A DNA stretch of 64,000 nt from Toxotes chatareus (Eukaryota; Chordata; Actinopteri; Toxotidae): NCBI GenBank assembly GCA_016801885.1, contig CM028902.1:372001-436000 (forward strand). The letters run 5' to 3'. The position numbers and the translations under genes were made by a program. The notes under the pieces were generated by a model. The model saw nothing but the letters and a program-made list of their open reading frames with translations. It had not been told where the DNA came from and ran no database searches. Every line of letters begins with the position of its first letter. Position 1 is the stretch's first letter. Shown here one piece after another: positions 17,652 to 30,400 of this stretch.

Positions 17652-20600
17652 ACCCTGTGATTAGTGGTCTGTGGAGGATCCTTCAGTGGGCAGGGTCTGC
17701 TGGTATCTAAATTAGGTTTCTGCCCAGTCGTCACCACAGAGCAGTTCTGTGGCTCCACCTCTCAGTCTATTTTCCCTATGAAAGACTGAGATCTGCTCTA
17801 ACTACAGCAAACACACACAGCTGCTCTGCTATTTCAGTCATCTCTATTTTTATTTCTCTGTTTTCTTCATAATGAATATACTCCTTGTCAGCCTAGTGTT
17901 GTTGTGGTTTTTGACTTGTTTTACTGGTCCGGCTAATGTTCTTTTGGTTGTGGTCTGGTTAACAGTCTGCATGGAGAGTCCTCTTAGCCTTGCACCATGG
18001 TCCACAGTGATATTGTCCTAAAGTTTTGGTTTGAGTGAATTTGACCTTGAATTGAGAGAAACACACCTGCTGATCTGGGATCTGTCATCAGCTCAGAAAC
18101 TGAAACATCCACTGTTTCTTCTCTTCTCTGGCAGAGGATGGAGGGATGACAGATGAGAACCAGCAGAGAAATGCTGAGAACCAGGTAGACCTGCCTGAAC
18201 ATGTTGGACACATATTATGGTGTTATGAAGTCAAACTCTCAGAGAGTTGTTGTCCTCCAGTTCTCGATCCAGAAACACTGATAACTTTAGTGTTAAATGT
18301 GGTCCAGAGAGGTCACTGCAGTATTTCCTGTTTCTAACTTTCATTTCATTTTCAGGAACAATCTGCAGATAAATACAATCAATCAAAATTACAAAACAGC
18401 AGATTAGAGGGAGGGGATCAAGTCCATTTGTAAATTTGATTTTAACATCAGTTTTCTTTGTTGATGCCATCGTGTCCAAGGATGCAGCTCCCCGCCCAGC
18501 ACCCAGGAGCCTGATCCAGAACCAGGTCCAGAGTCCAGTCCAGAGTCCAGTCCAGAAGCCTGTTAGCCTCGTCAGTCCTGGACTTGCAGGTACAACTGGA
18601 GTTACAGATCTAGCAGATGAAAACGTCCTTTTCTGCTCTGTTTTTTTTTCTGTGTCGTGCTGTTGTTGTCGTCTGCTCTGTGCTCATGTCGTGTTTTTAG
18701 TTTTTGTGTTTATGTTTTGTTTTACAGCCCAAACCCACAAACACAGAAATAGCTTGGCTAGGTTTAGAGAAACATCATGGAAACAGTGGTTTTCTTTTGT
18801 TGATCCATCTCTCCACATGAGACTCTTTAGCTCAGAAAAAGTTCTTTTGGCTGCAGTTTGCCACAGTCCATAGTTTCATCCCAGAAAGATGAGAGAGAGG
18901 TGGCATTTCTCTGATGAAGATCTGATGCCAAAACCTGAGAGTTAATTTCTGTCTGTAAATAAAAAGGACATGTCATGAAAGTCATGAAATGATCCTCTCT
19001 CCCACAAAAAGACCAAAAATGAATCTCAACATTACAGCACCAATGGTCTGTATGATGACCAGTGTGTACATTTTACATCACAATAAACTCATGATGAAGT
19101 GTTTCTGTGTTTGTCCCAGTGTCGGTCAGTAATGGCTGCCAGAAGCCGCCCCTCCCTCAGGCGGTGGTCCAGCCGGAGGACCGAGGTTTGCCCCCCTCCC
19201 AGCCCTGGTTCCCCCCTCAGCAGAGTCCATCCAAACGCAGAGTGTAAGTTTAGAAGCCACACTTCAGCTGTCAGCTCTACCTGACAGACACAGACAACAG
19301 CAGCTACAGAGAGAGGGTTTGAAGTCTGAAGGCTGCTCAGCCTGTGTAAATGAAAACCTTGATTTGATGCAGAGTGTGAAGGTGAATGGATGAAGAGTTT
19401 TTTGTCTTTAAAACCAGATACTGAACTCTGCTAAAAATGACTCAGCAAAAATTCTGGTCTTAATGCAGTAACTGTTTTTGTCTTTGTGGAGCTGCACTGA
19501 CTGAAATGCTCCTGTTGTTTTAACTGCTGTGCTGTTTCAGAGCTGCTGATGTGCTGTTCGACAGCTTCGCTTCAGATGGAAGAATCAACATCAACCAGTT
19601 CTTCGAGGTATTTTTTACTCATATGCAAAGATGCAGAGGAGGGAAACCAACACAAATGAACTCACCCTTTATACCAGGAATGAGATGAAACACCATCATA
19701 AATCAATGGATTTGGAAAGTCCATCATTTTCAGTCATGAAGATCAGTTCACTCATCGAGGAGCTTTTCTAACCTGAAAAATTCAGCTTGAGACTTTAAGT
19801 GTTTGACAGGAAGTGTGTGTTACAAACTGAAGGTGTGGAGGTTTAATGACGTGGGCATCTAATAAAAGTCACTATCATGTTGCATTATGGGAAGTGTAGG
19901 ATCCAGGGTTTGACTGATACACTCCGACCTCTGCTGCTTCTTCTCTGACCATTTTTGTCTGCAGCTGTTTTATTTGAATAACTGTGAATTTTGCTTCGGT
20001 CTAATCCTGATTACACATTTTAATTCTCACCTTGTTAAACCATGTTTGCTTTTCTAAACATCTGTAATAGAACGTACGTCATGTTTATTGAATCAATTAC
20101 ACATTTTTTTGCAAAGTACAAAAATATAAAAGAATCACATGCTAATGTGCAAATGTAAAGCTCTGAGTAAGAAAACTCTCTGGTGGATTGTCTCATGAAG
20201 CATTCGCATCTGTTTTTGGTGTCAGGGTTTTATGGTTGTTGGGGAGTTTCAGGGACATTTAGGGTTTGTTTGTTTTCCCTCTCAGGCCATCTGGAGCTCC
20301 GGTCTACACAGGTCCGACCCTCGGCTCAGAGAGTGTTTCTTCCATCTGAGAAAACTGCAGGACGCTGAGGGATCGGTGGACAGAAACACCTTCCACAGGT
20401 CCTTTCCCTCCTGCAGTATTTTCCTCTGTCTGGGACCAGACCTGTTTTCAGTATTTGAGCCAAACCTTTCAGGAATCATGAATCTACCTCCAGTGTATGC
20501 AGATGACAGTCAGACCACTTGTGGTCCTGTTTCTTCAGGTTCAGGACACTGCTATAGGTCTTGATCTGGTTTGGTTGAATTTGTGGTTGTTGTGATGATG

Positions 20601-23600
20601 ACATCAGTTATCGTTGTGTTGTAGGTGCGTCACAGGATTCGTCTCCCTCATTCTGAAAGCTCTGCAGGGACGATTCGTTATTCCAGATTTTTCTACCTTC
20701 ACTGAAGAGACTCAGAAGTTGTTTTCCAGATGTCGTCAGCTGTCATCTGTACAGGTGAGCTCTGCAGAAGTCACCTGCTGAGGTCAGCCACAACCTCCTG
20801 CCACTGTGCCTGAAAATCCTGGGGATTCTGGGGTCAGTTTCCAAACAGTGCTGTACCATGAAAACTTCCGCCCACAGTCCAGGGTGGTGGACATGAAGAC
20901 CACCGCCCACAGTCTAGGGTGGTGGACTTTGATAAGAAGGAAAAGCTGAATATGTGAATTGGTTGGATGCTCTGATCCCCTCACATAGTCACAATAGCAT
21001 GCTCAGTGGGAATGGTGGAACTAAATGAGTGTAACGCAGATAGAGCGCAAACAGACTCAAAACGACTGGACTGCACTATTACTCTTCTGTGTTTGTCCAA
21101 TCAGGAAAAAGATAAGGACTCCATGGACAGCACCAAGTGGGGAGTCTCAGTCTGCACTGTGGATGGACAGAGGTACCAAGTTATTCCTGGCTGCTCATCA
21201 TGCAGGTCACCTGTGGCACCAGAACGCCTGTGTTTCAGAGACTGAGCTCTAAATAATTTAATATAACAATAATAACAATAATAATAATAACAACAACAAC
21301 AACAATAACAATAATAACAACAACAACAACAATAACAATAATAATAATAATGTACATGATACTTCAACACACAGCTGTTCTGAACCATTATAACACAGTT
21401 TTTACTGAAATGGTAGATTTTACATTGATTATCAGTGAGTGTAGATTAACCAGTGCCTGTGTTACAGTTTGTCTAAAGACAAAAGACAACAGGTCCAAGG
21501 ATTGTTGTTCCACTACTCTGCCTGTCATCTGTCTATCCTCTGTCTGTCCATTACTCTGTCAGATTGTCGCTGGGCGACTGGACCGGCTCTCTGGTTCTGG
21601 GTGAGGGGGCGTGGCCTCTGGTTTACGGGGTTGCGGTGGACCTGCTGGGCCCAGACCTGGTCCACAGATACGTTGGTGTGGAGGAGTACTCCAGATATGA
21701 CTCTCCATTCATGCTCACTAAAACAGGTCCAGGAGCAGTGATACACTATCAGACCCCTGAAACCGCCCCCCTTCTGATGTCAGCTCTGCTGTGAAACCCA
21801 AATGTCCTCTGTCACACTGTTTACTCACTATAAAATATTAATTATTGTTGTTTTAATGTCATCAGCAAGACAAAATTCTCCTGTAAAAGCAAATGTTACA
21901 TTAGAGTCACAAACTGGGCACATGACCTTTGACCTTTGACCCTGTACAACTGCAGATAGTAACAGTTTGGTTAATATTTCTATTTGCAGGGATCCCTCAC
22001 AGCCCTCTCACTGAGACAGGAGCCATCATTACCACATCTTTACTACAGGTAACTCATCAATCCATCCATCCATCCATCCATCCATCCATCATTAACCATT
22101 AACCATTAATCATAACTGACTAACCAGCTCTGGTGTGTGTCCAGCTGGCAGGAAGGCTGAGTGCAGAGGAAGAGGAGAAGTATGACTCAGTAAGCGGTGA
22201 TAACAACAGGTAGAAACTCAAACACAAACGCTGTGACACTAACATTAAGAGACTGAGTGTGTGTTTGTACTGCAGGTTCTGAACGTCATCCGCAGACTCT
22301 GCAACAAAGAGCACGCCAACTTAAACTGCACCAGGTAAAAGGACTGATCACTATAAAGTCAGATACAGTAAAAACTGTTTTCCAAACCAAACCTGCAGTG
22401 AGTCTGACCACCCACTCACTCCACTGGGGGTATTTTTGTGTGTTGGGGTGAAGAGAGTTTGTTTTTGTGTGATCTTCAGTTATCAGAGCAGCAGGAAGGC
22501 CAGCATCAGACTCCACGCTCTGTCCTTCTACCTGCAAGAGAAAAAGGTAAAGGTCACTGAAAGGTTAAAGGTCCTCAGTGTGTTGTCTTGTTGCCTCTAA
22601 CCAGACTCCTCTCTCCCAGTGTTTCCCAGAGAAGGTGGACATTAACGCTGCTTTGGATCTGATGCTACAGGTACAGCTCATCTTTAAGAGTATTGCTGCT
22701 TTACATCCCAGAAGGTGAAGACACTCGCTGTGGGAGCTTGTCCTCAAAACCTTCAGTACACTCTGATGTGTGCAAAGCTTGTAGTCTTATAGTGGGACTT
22801 TGTGTCAGAATCTTTAGACCTGAACTGTTCCAGGTTTTATTCACCTCATTCATTGTGTTTTATTAAATTTCTTATGTCAGTTAATTAACAGACAGAAACC
22901 TCTGGTTAAAGTAATATTATTCCATCAGAGGAGAAATGTGGGGCTGCAGCTAGCAATTATTTTCATTATCAATTCATCCGACATTTACATTTCTTTAATA
23001 ACTGATTCATTGTTCAGTGAAAAATCATGATGATTATTCCCTGAAGCTCAAGTGAACATTTTCAAATGAATTCTTTTATCTGATCAACAGTCAAAAACAC
23101 AAAGATGTTGAATTCACTGTCACAGGAAACTACAAAAGATTGACATTTGAGATGATTCACTCATCAGCCTTTGAGACTGCGTCTCTTCTGTCTGCCAGTG
23201 CTCCTCAACAGAGGTCACCTGCGAATCAGGAGCCGCCATGGCTGCCTCCTTAGCCAATGGGGGGCTCTGTCCACTGTCAGGTGACCAGGTTCTGTCGCCG
23301 GCGGCCACGCGGAGTATGCTGTCCGTGATGCAGGTGGCAGGGATGAAGGATTACTCCACAACTTTCCACTACAAGGTCCAGTCTCCAGTCTGTGTCCTCA
23401 GAAATCAGCTGTTTGGAGATGAAGGTTGTTTTTGTCCAGGAGCAGATGTTTGTGGAATTTGACTCAAAATGAGTTTGATTTGAACTTAATGAGAAACGTG
23501 ATATTCCAGTTAAATGAAAAATTGTCCCTCCTCCGCTTGATAAATGATTTCACTTCTGACCACGTGTTTTCTGTGGGTAACATTTTTTTTTTTTTTTTTT

Positions 23601-25544
23601 TTTAATTATTTCCTCTTCTGCTGTGTGTATGAAAGTTTCTGTTTCTCCACTGACAGAAACGAACATCATGTTTAAATCACCTCTGCATGTCTCGTCTGTG
23701 AGCAGCCACAGATTTGAGTTTTATTTTGCAGAGGGCGCACCCTGGTGTCCTGCGGAGGTATCATGAATGTTTCTGTGAATGTTTGCAGACGTCTGTGCCG
23801 GCGGTGTCCAGCAGCCACGGCTCCCTGCTGGCTGTGGTTCCAGGTGTTTTGGGTCTGATGGCATTTTCTCCGGAGTTAGATGCCTGTGGAAACCCCTGGA
23901 GGGCAGTCCACTTCTGCCAGGTAACACCTCCAACCTGAAACAGTTGCGTGGTGTTTACTGCTTCCATTTATTGTGCGAATCACAATAAATAAATCATAAA
24001 TAGAATTATAAATTACTTTAAATTAGAAAAATAAATATTAATGATAAAAATTCAGAGATAAAAGTTAAAAATATATTTCTCTTCTAACATGGAGTTCTGT
24101 GTCTGTAGGAGCTGATTTCAGCCTTTCAGCTGCACAGTTTTGACATCAGGACTCCGTTCAGGCAGATTCTGACCTACAGACAGTGGAAGGCTGAATCTGA
24201 GGTTATCTCTGCTTCTTCACTCTGATCCCAGACCAGTTTATCACTGCTTTTCAATGAGATCAGCAGGACTGTCTCTAAAAGGCCTCCTCTCCTCTGCAGG
24301 GATACCAGATCATGAACGTCCTGCTGGCAGCTTTCAGAGGAGACGTCCAGTCCCTGAGAAGGTGACGTCACATGTCAGATTTTAATATGTCAATATCACA
24401 TAATCACCATTAATACTGATGATTAAGAGCAGATGAAATGACCCACACACGGTCAGTGTTTGCAGTGAAAAGTTGTTTGTTGGAATATTGTGGTGCAAAC
24501 GCTGAAATGTGTTTCACTGAAAAAAAAAATACTGTGAATAACTCGAGTCACATTTTCTCTGATAAAATAATCTGTCTGTGAATTACACTGAGTCAAACAG
24601 CTGCATGAGACCCTGTGCTTCACCAGAGATCTGCCTGAAGAAGACCTGCTGCTGGTTGAAAGGCTGCTGATAGAATTAAAGGGAACTGTGCTCTCTTTGT
24701 ATTGGAGGCTCCACCTGGATCCTCGTTGTTGAACTCAGACATTGATGCATCATGAAAACAGCAGCTCACACTTTGTTTCATTCCTGTGAGGGAGATAAAA
24801 AAACATGTGTGGACAGAGGATTTGTGTGTGTGTGTGTGTGTGTGTGTATGAGATATATGCCCTCCATCACTGTTGATGCTGAGTCTCTTGTGGCTGTTTT
24901 CACTCCATCAAACTGAATCTGAGACAAACACTAAAACAACAGCAGCTGCAGCTTTAAGAGCCCGAATAAAAACCAGTTTAAAGACGTTTATCATAACTTT
25001 AATAATAAACTATTACTGAATATTAAATTCAATCATTAAATAATAATATCTCTTCTTCTGTGGTGGTCTGCAGGTACTTCCTGTCTGGAGTGGATGTTAA
25101 TGCTGTTGACTACGACGGCCGGTCGGCTCTGCATGTGGCGGCTGCTGAAGGTCACATAGAGGTCATCTGCTTCCTGCTGGAGAATACTGGAGCAAACCCC
25201 GCCCTTAAGGACAGGTGAGGCCACACCTGCTGAAGAACACAGTCTGTCGTCCTGAGCCTCTGGATGCAGGATTTTAAAGTAGAAGAAGAAACGAAGAAAC
25301 CACACATCTGTAACACTGAGTCTTAAAACTCAAAACATGGTTCACCTGCAGGTCTGGACCATTTCAGCGCCTGTGCCATGAACGACTGTTTGAATCCTGT
25401 CAGTTTAGTGCATTGAGGTGATTCCCCCGTAGAGTAATCCTTCTGTTACTGCCTCTGTCCACCAGGTGGGGGAGCTCTCCTCTGCAGGAGGCCCGGAGAC
25501 ACAACAGGGACTCTGCAGTTCAGCTGCTGCAGGGAGCGGTGTGA
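16664..25544 (+). CDS. glsl: Glutaminase-like protein, predicted catalytically inactive
   Basis: The gene is homologous to mitochondrial glutaminase GLS/GLS2. It has 21 exons: 16664-16710, 17494-17594, 18135-18184, 18481-18589, 19120-19243, 19541-19607, 20286-20398, 20625-20754, 21105-21172, 21563-21726, 21990-22048, 22145-22189, 22276-22334, 22480-22546, 22620-22670, 23199-23375, 23789-23920, 24109-24201, 24300-24361, 25074-25214 and 25466-25544, for 645 residues. EF-hand-like helices span ~145-240, the serine-hydrolase-type domain ~259-540, and two ankyrin repeats ~570-640. Landmarks: [42 protein letters not shown]. Aligned to human GLS, Ser286 is Glu284 and Lys289 is Trp287; Tyr249, Asn335, Glu381, Asn388, Tyr414, Tyr466 and Val484 are also replaced. 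The open frame argues against a pseudogene. The N-terminus lacks a mitochondrial presequence. Teleosts have a gene named glsl; equivalence is likely, not proven. Exon 1 and the exon 4 acceptor are least certain. Confidence 0.9.
17613..17647. repeat. (GT)n microsatellite
   Basis: A GT dinucleotide run of about 17 units lies just downstream of the exon 2 donor of the glutaminase-like gene. A second, shorter run is at 24823-24847 in its intron 19. Confidence 0.9.
21258..21349. repeat. (AAT/AAC)n microsatellite
   Basis: Interrupted trinucleotide repeats of AAT and AAC fill this part of intron 9 of the glutaminase-like gene. They create spurious Tyr/Cys-rich open frames on the minus strand. Confidence 0.9.
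22058..22090. repeat. (ATCC)n microsatellite
   Basis: A run of about seven ATCC tetranucleotides lies in the short intron 11 of the glutaminase-like gene, about 10 bases past the donor. Confidence 0.85.
22936..23140. repeat. Dispersed teleost repeat in intron 15 of the glutaminase-like gene
   Basis: The segment begins gggctgcagctagcaatt, continues attttcattatcaattc and passes through a stretch containing aagatgttgaattcactgtc. This resembles a very common fish dispersed repeat. A related fragment rich in ATCAATCAATC lies at about 25640-25690. The class is not assigned; recognition is from memory of the motif. Confidence 0.45.
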
Positions 25545-27099
25545 CCACAGTCTGACCTGGGACCTGTTCAAGAAAAGCTGCTTTACAGAGTCTTTAAAAC
25601 AGTTCTGTTCTGTTATTCAGCAAAGGTATCCAGGTTACAGCTGCAACGATCAATTGATTAATCAATCAATCAATCGACAGAAGATTGATCAGCAGATCAG
25701 TTGATAATATAAAATGATGGTTTGTTGCAGCCTTGATCCAGATGAATAAACCAGTACAAGCTTCTAAAAATCAAATAAACTCTGTCCATGTTCCAGATGT
25801 TTGGAAGCAAAGTGAGAGAATTAAAAAGAAAATTCACAAATGTACTACCGGAAAGTTCACAGATCACAGACCGGTTCGCAGACCAGTTAAACGGAGGCTC
25901 AGTGACCAGTTTGACTTGACCAGCTCTGTGCACATACTGTCTCCCAGTGGACAAATGCATTGAATAAATAATTAACATTCTGTCCACATTGGCTCCTGTT
26001 GTGTTGATGCTGCTGTGGAATCTGCAGCAGACACACTGTGACTGGTTTGCTTTGAAACTCACACGTTAATGAACTGTTTTAATGAAGCTGGTCCAGGTGG
26101 AGCTGGTCTGAACCACTTTATATACAGGTAGATAGTTTAGTCAACTGGTTCCCAAGATGGTGATGTCAGGTGATGATTGATGATGTCAGATGATGGGAAA
26201 GAAGAAAAAACAAAGCTCTGATTCACTGGTCTGTTTTTAATTTTTGTACTTTTGGGGATTTTTCGTGAAATGTTGATCATTTGATCAGTTACACATACGA
26301 AAAACGAGGCGTTTCGAGGGGAAATGTGTGTTTGGAGGAACTGAAAACAGCTCAGGGTCTGAAACCTGAGGCTCCGCACTGATTTCTGTCACGAACAAAC
26401 TCACGATTCCTCAGTTTTATTCTGTTTTCAGTCAAACTTCTCTTCGTGATCACATCATGAATATTCATGAGAGAAGGCTTTCTGAGCCAATCATTGACCG
26501 AGCGGCAGGACGCGCTGTCAAGCTGAAATCATCCATACCGGAATTAAGGGATTTTACTTCACAATAATAGTGTTACAGTAAGTTCGTTAACAAGTTGAAA
26601 GATTTTGCTTCAGAAATTGGATGAAATGAATCAAAGAATATATTTATATGTATATAATAAAAAAAAAAAAATCAGATTCATCTGGCAGTTTTCCAGTTTT
26701 ACATGATGACAAATTAAACATATGGTGATTTCTGACCATTGCTCAGATAAAAGAGGAAATTAGAATATTAGAATCTGTGCAGGAGGTAATAATGGGAACA
26801 TTTCACCGTTTTCAGACATTTTAATTCACTGAAGAATCAGTCGAAGAAAAAGTTACTGTAGCCTGCTGATTGTTAGATTAATTAATATTATAAATTTGAT
26901 TTTCTGTGTTAAAATAAATAATATTAATAATTATTGTAGATTGCAGCTTTACAGTTCTCCCATGATGGAGTAATACAAAACTGAGGTTTTCTGTCTGTTC
27001 ATTATTTGACATTCAGATACAGGTTTTATTTTGTATCAAGCTTTACTTTTACTTTGAAGCTAAAGACAGGAAGTGTCGGTGCTTAGCTCGTTTAACCGT
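25545..27099. other. 3' flank of the glutaminase-like gene and intergenic sequence
   Basis: AATAAA at 25745-25750 is a candidate polyadenylation signal, about 200 bases past the stop. The rest is AT-rich with A-runs near 26660 and no supported exon. Confidence 0.45.
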
Positions 27100-27431
27100 T
27101 AGATGCAGCCTGTTGAATTAGGCAGAGGCGGCAGTTAGTCTCAGTTCCAGTGAAGACCGACATCTAAGTTCAGTGTCTGTGTTTGAGTTCTTACCGGAGG
27201 GTGTGGTCCTGGTCCAGGTCTGTCACTCACTCTCCTGGCTTTTAGTTTGTTGGCGCCGAAGCTGAAGCGATGAGCGGAGAGTGAGCCGCCGCGGAGGAAG
27301 GAGGAGGAGGAGGAGGAGGAGGAGCTGCTGTCGGTGCTGAGCTCCGTCTCTTCAGGTGTGATCGTCTCCGGTGGGACCGAGGGCGCTTTTATCCACCGGC
27401 GAAGACAGAGAAGAGAAGCGACTTCACACAG
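27100..27431 (+). promoter_or_regulatory. prr5l: Likely CpG-rich promoter and non-coding first exon of prr5l
   Basis: A locally GC/CpG-rich patch (27240-27440) with a (GGA)n run ends in the strong donor cacag|gtgagt at 27431/27432. The first coding exon of prr5l starts with an acceptor at 32988/32989 and short leader sequence, so an upstream non-coding exon is required. This patch is the best candidate in the 5.5 kb between. The exact transcription start is not visible. A minus-strand open frame here has a poly-Ser run that is only the antisense of the GGA repeat. Confidence 0.45.
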
Positions 27432-30400
27432 GTGAGTCACTGAGAGCGCGAGGCCACATCCTGTCAACATGCGCGAACACGAGCCGCGAGGTTTAACCCC
27501 CCAGTAAATATTAGTGAAAGAGAAAAAAAAAAACTTTTCTGCTGACCGTTTAGATCTACAGGTGGATGTTGGAGTCAGACTTGTAGGTAGTTTCATGCGT
27601 GTGGGCAGATTTACAGGTGTTTAATATCTTGTAGGTAAACCTACAGACCGTCAGGTAAACATTGAGCATGCTGTCTTGCAGACAGATTGTCTGCTGACCT
27701 GCGATCAGGTTTATGATTTCATGTGGACCTGTAGGTAGTTGCGGTCTTCTTGTGCCCTGCTTTCTGTTTGCAGGCGGTTGGTGATGTGCCTTTCATTCAG
27801 TGGTCTGGCGTCTGTTGAAAACCACATGCAGACAACGTGAGGATCGTTGGCTCAGTTTAGAGCCTCACAGGGAGATTCCACCACAGAAGAAGAAGAATTG
27901 CGGAGCAGCTGGACTCTGAAGAAGAAGAGAGACTTTAAAAACTCTTAATGTCACCATCATGTTTGACGTTTCCTCTAATTATGTCGACATTGTCACAATG
28001 AAGCAGGAGTTTTCCCAGCAGCACAGAGGATTTAAAATATCTGCATCATATATCCAACTGATAGAAATCTGTTAACAACTGTGTGAAGTCTTTTACCAAG
28101 TTAAGATAAAAACGCTTGTTGTTAAGATCTTCTGAAAGCAGTGACGTTGGATTGTTGAACAGTTTGTAGAGATAAAACCTTATTCAGGTGTTAAACATTC
28201 GAGCAGCACAGTTCTGTGGACGCTCTGCTGATCCACCACTTCACTGCAGACTGACAAGATCACGTTCCCCAGAGGATGAATCCCCGTGACTAACAGAGAC
28301 ACTCAGCATGTAAATCTGTCTTATTCTGACGACGTGAGATGAGTGATGAGAGTTTTTCCAGCGCCGATTCACGGACGTGATCCCAGCCGAGGAAATAAGG
28401 CACTGAAGCTCTGTTTCTTTCTCCGTCTGTAATTGCATTAGTCTCTGAGTACTTTCTCATGACAGGGGGCTTCTGTTATAGGATTAGTCCACATGCTAAC
28501 ACCCGCAAACACACACGCACCTAATCACAAGAGGCTGCAGAGCAAATCAGTGTGCTCTTTCTGAGCTGCATCGCTGTGGATCCATGTCCTGATGTCAGGA
28601 GCTGTTTCACCTTCAGCCTCTGTCCTTTGGGTGAAACTGGTGCTGTGGGGATGTGATGAGTTCAGCCCAGTTTAAAGTTGCAGCTGTGTAAAGTCTAACT
28701 TCACTCTCAGTTTCTGCTTCACAGACCAGAGCTGGTGAAGCAGTTTTGGTTTGTCTGGTGAAGAACAGCTGCAGGGTTTTGACTGACAGGTCGTGGAGCT
28801 TAGCATGACCACAGAGGACATTTGTTTCTGAGGTGAAGTCATCGGTTCTGGACCAATGGGAAGACGTCTGTGTGTAGCTGTTCACACCTCACACTAACCT
28901 GCGTCTCCAGTGACCACTTTGATCAGGTCTCACTTCCCTGCTCTACATGCAAATAAACATGTAAAGACCAAATGTGTTTTTGTTTTTAACCAGAGGTAGC
29001 AAAGAACTTCCTGTCTGCCTGGTCTGCGAAAGAGAAGAAGAAACACAGACTGGGTCTGTTCCTGGGTCTGCTCCAGTCATACCAAATCCCCTGAGATGTT
29101 TGACACATTCATAATTTGTCTCTGTGGACTCTGAGACATGTTCAGATGTCATGGACAAAGCCAGCTCACATTATTTGTATGACTTGTATGAGTGAGTCTG
29201 TACATCCATCAGGTGAGTAGGCGGTCCTTCAGCGTGCCCCAAGACACGTTTGTGTCACACCGCTGACAGAATGTGGCCATACGAGGGAGGCCCAGACCAC
29301 CTCCCGAAGTGGTCTGAGTGATCAGATCTCAAATATGTCCTCAGTGTGTCTTGGGTGGATTCACACCTGTACTTAGAACTGATCAACTGAGACTCATGTT
29401 AGGACCGGGTCTGAACAGGGCCTCATGTTAGGACTGGGTCTGAACAGGGCCTCATGTTAGGACCGGGTCTGGACAGGGCCTCGTGTTAGGACCGGGTCTG
29501 AACAGGGCCTCATGTTAGGACCGGGTCTGAACAGGGCCATGTGAGCCTGAATGAATCATTTTACCGAATGAAAATAACTTAAAAGTGTAAAACGTTTGAA
29601 AGCTTGAGTGCAACTGAGCTGCACAGGCGTGGGAAAAGCAAACACTCGTGCTTGGTCGTGTTTTCTCTCCTGAATGTTTCAGAGTTTCTTCACAAAGTTA
29701 GAATGAATGAAATTTGGAAACCTGCATGTGTTACAGTGAGAGGCGTGTTTGAAAGTGGTTTTTGTGGCACAGAGGAAGATGAGGCTGCTGCACAGGCTGA
29801 TGGGATGTAACGCTGCGGGAGGATGGGAAGGAAGGTGGGACGCGATGAGGTGTGGGTGTTGACCTTTTTGTGATGACTGGTTTTGGTGTGTACCAGATGG
29901 GTTGCCACGGTGACAGTTACATGCACGGTGACGCCTCACGCCCACTTTTGCAGATCGGAAGGTGAGACAGTTGTTTTTCTTCCTGAGTGAATCATCAAGA
30001 TGCAACAGATGCTGAGAGACATTTGGCAAAGTTACAGCAAGTGGCTTTAAATTCTTCAGTGGATCAATGAATGTGTGTGTGTGTGTGTCCTGGGAACACT
30101 ACATGTGGTGAACTGTGCACACATGGTCCCATTCCCACACACAACCTGTAGTCCCTGGCATGGTCTGAACACATGCACCACACACATACACACCTTCTGA
30201 GGCATGTCAGATTTGGTGTCACCCTCCCACGATCATCTGGGCGATGAGCTACCCCCCCCCCCCCCGGAATCTGGTTTTCAGTTGTTCTTTTACCGACTTC
30301 TCAAACATGGTGTTTCATTCCACCTGTTTTTATGTGTGTGACATCGCAGCTACAGAAACTGTATCAGTGGATTTACTGTGAGAGGTGGTGGTGAGTCTGT

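Noticed and set aside
20850..20935. Short duplicated segment (cagtccagggtggtggac) in an intron
   Set aside because: Two imperfect copies of about 40 bases without flanking features; recorded as minor tandem duplication only.
27141..27596. 151-residue minus-strand frame with poly-Ser
   Set aside because: The Ser run is the antisense of a GGA repeat in a CpG-rich patch; no homology, and the plus strand has a strong splice donor at 27431/27432.
29394..29537. Regular 29-bp repeats that superficially resemble a CRISPR array
   Set aside because: No spacers, head-to-tail units, eukaryotic intron; it is a minisatellite.
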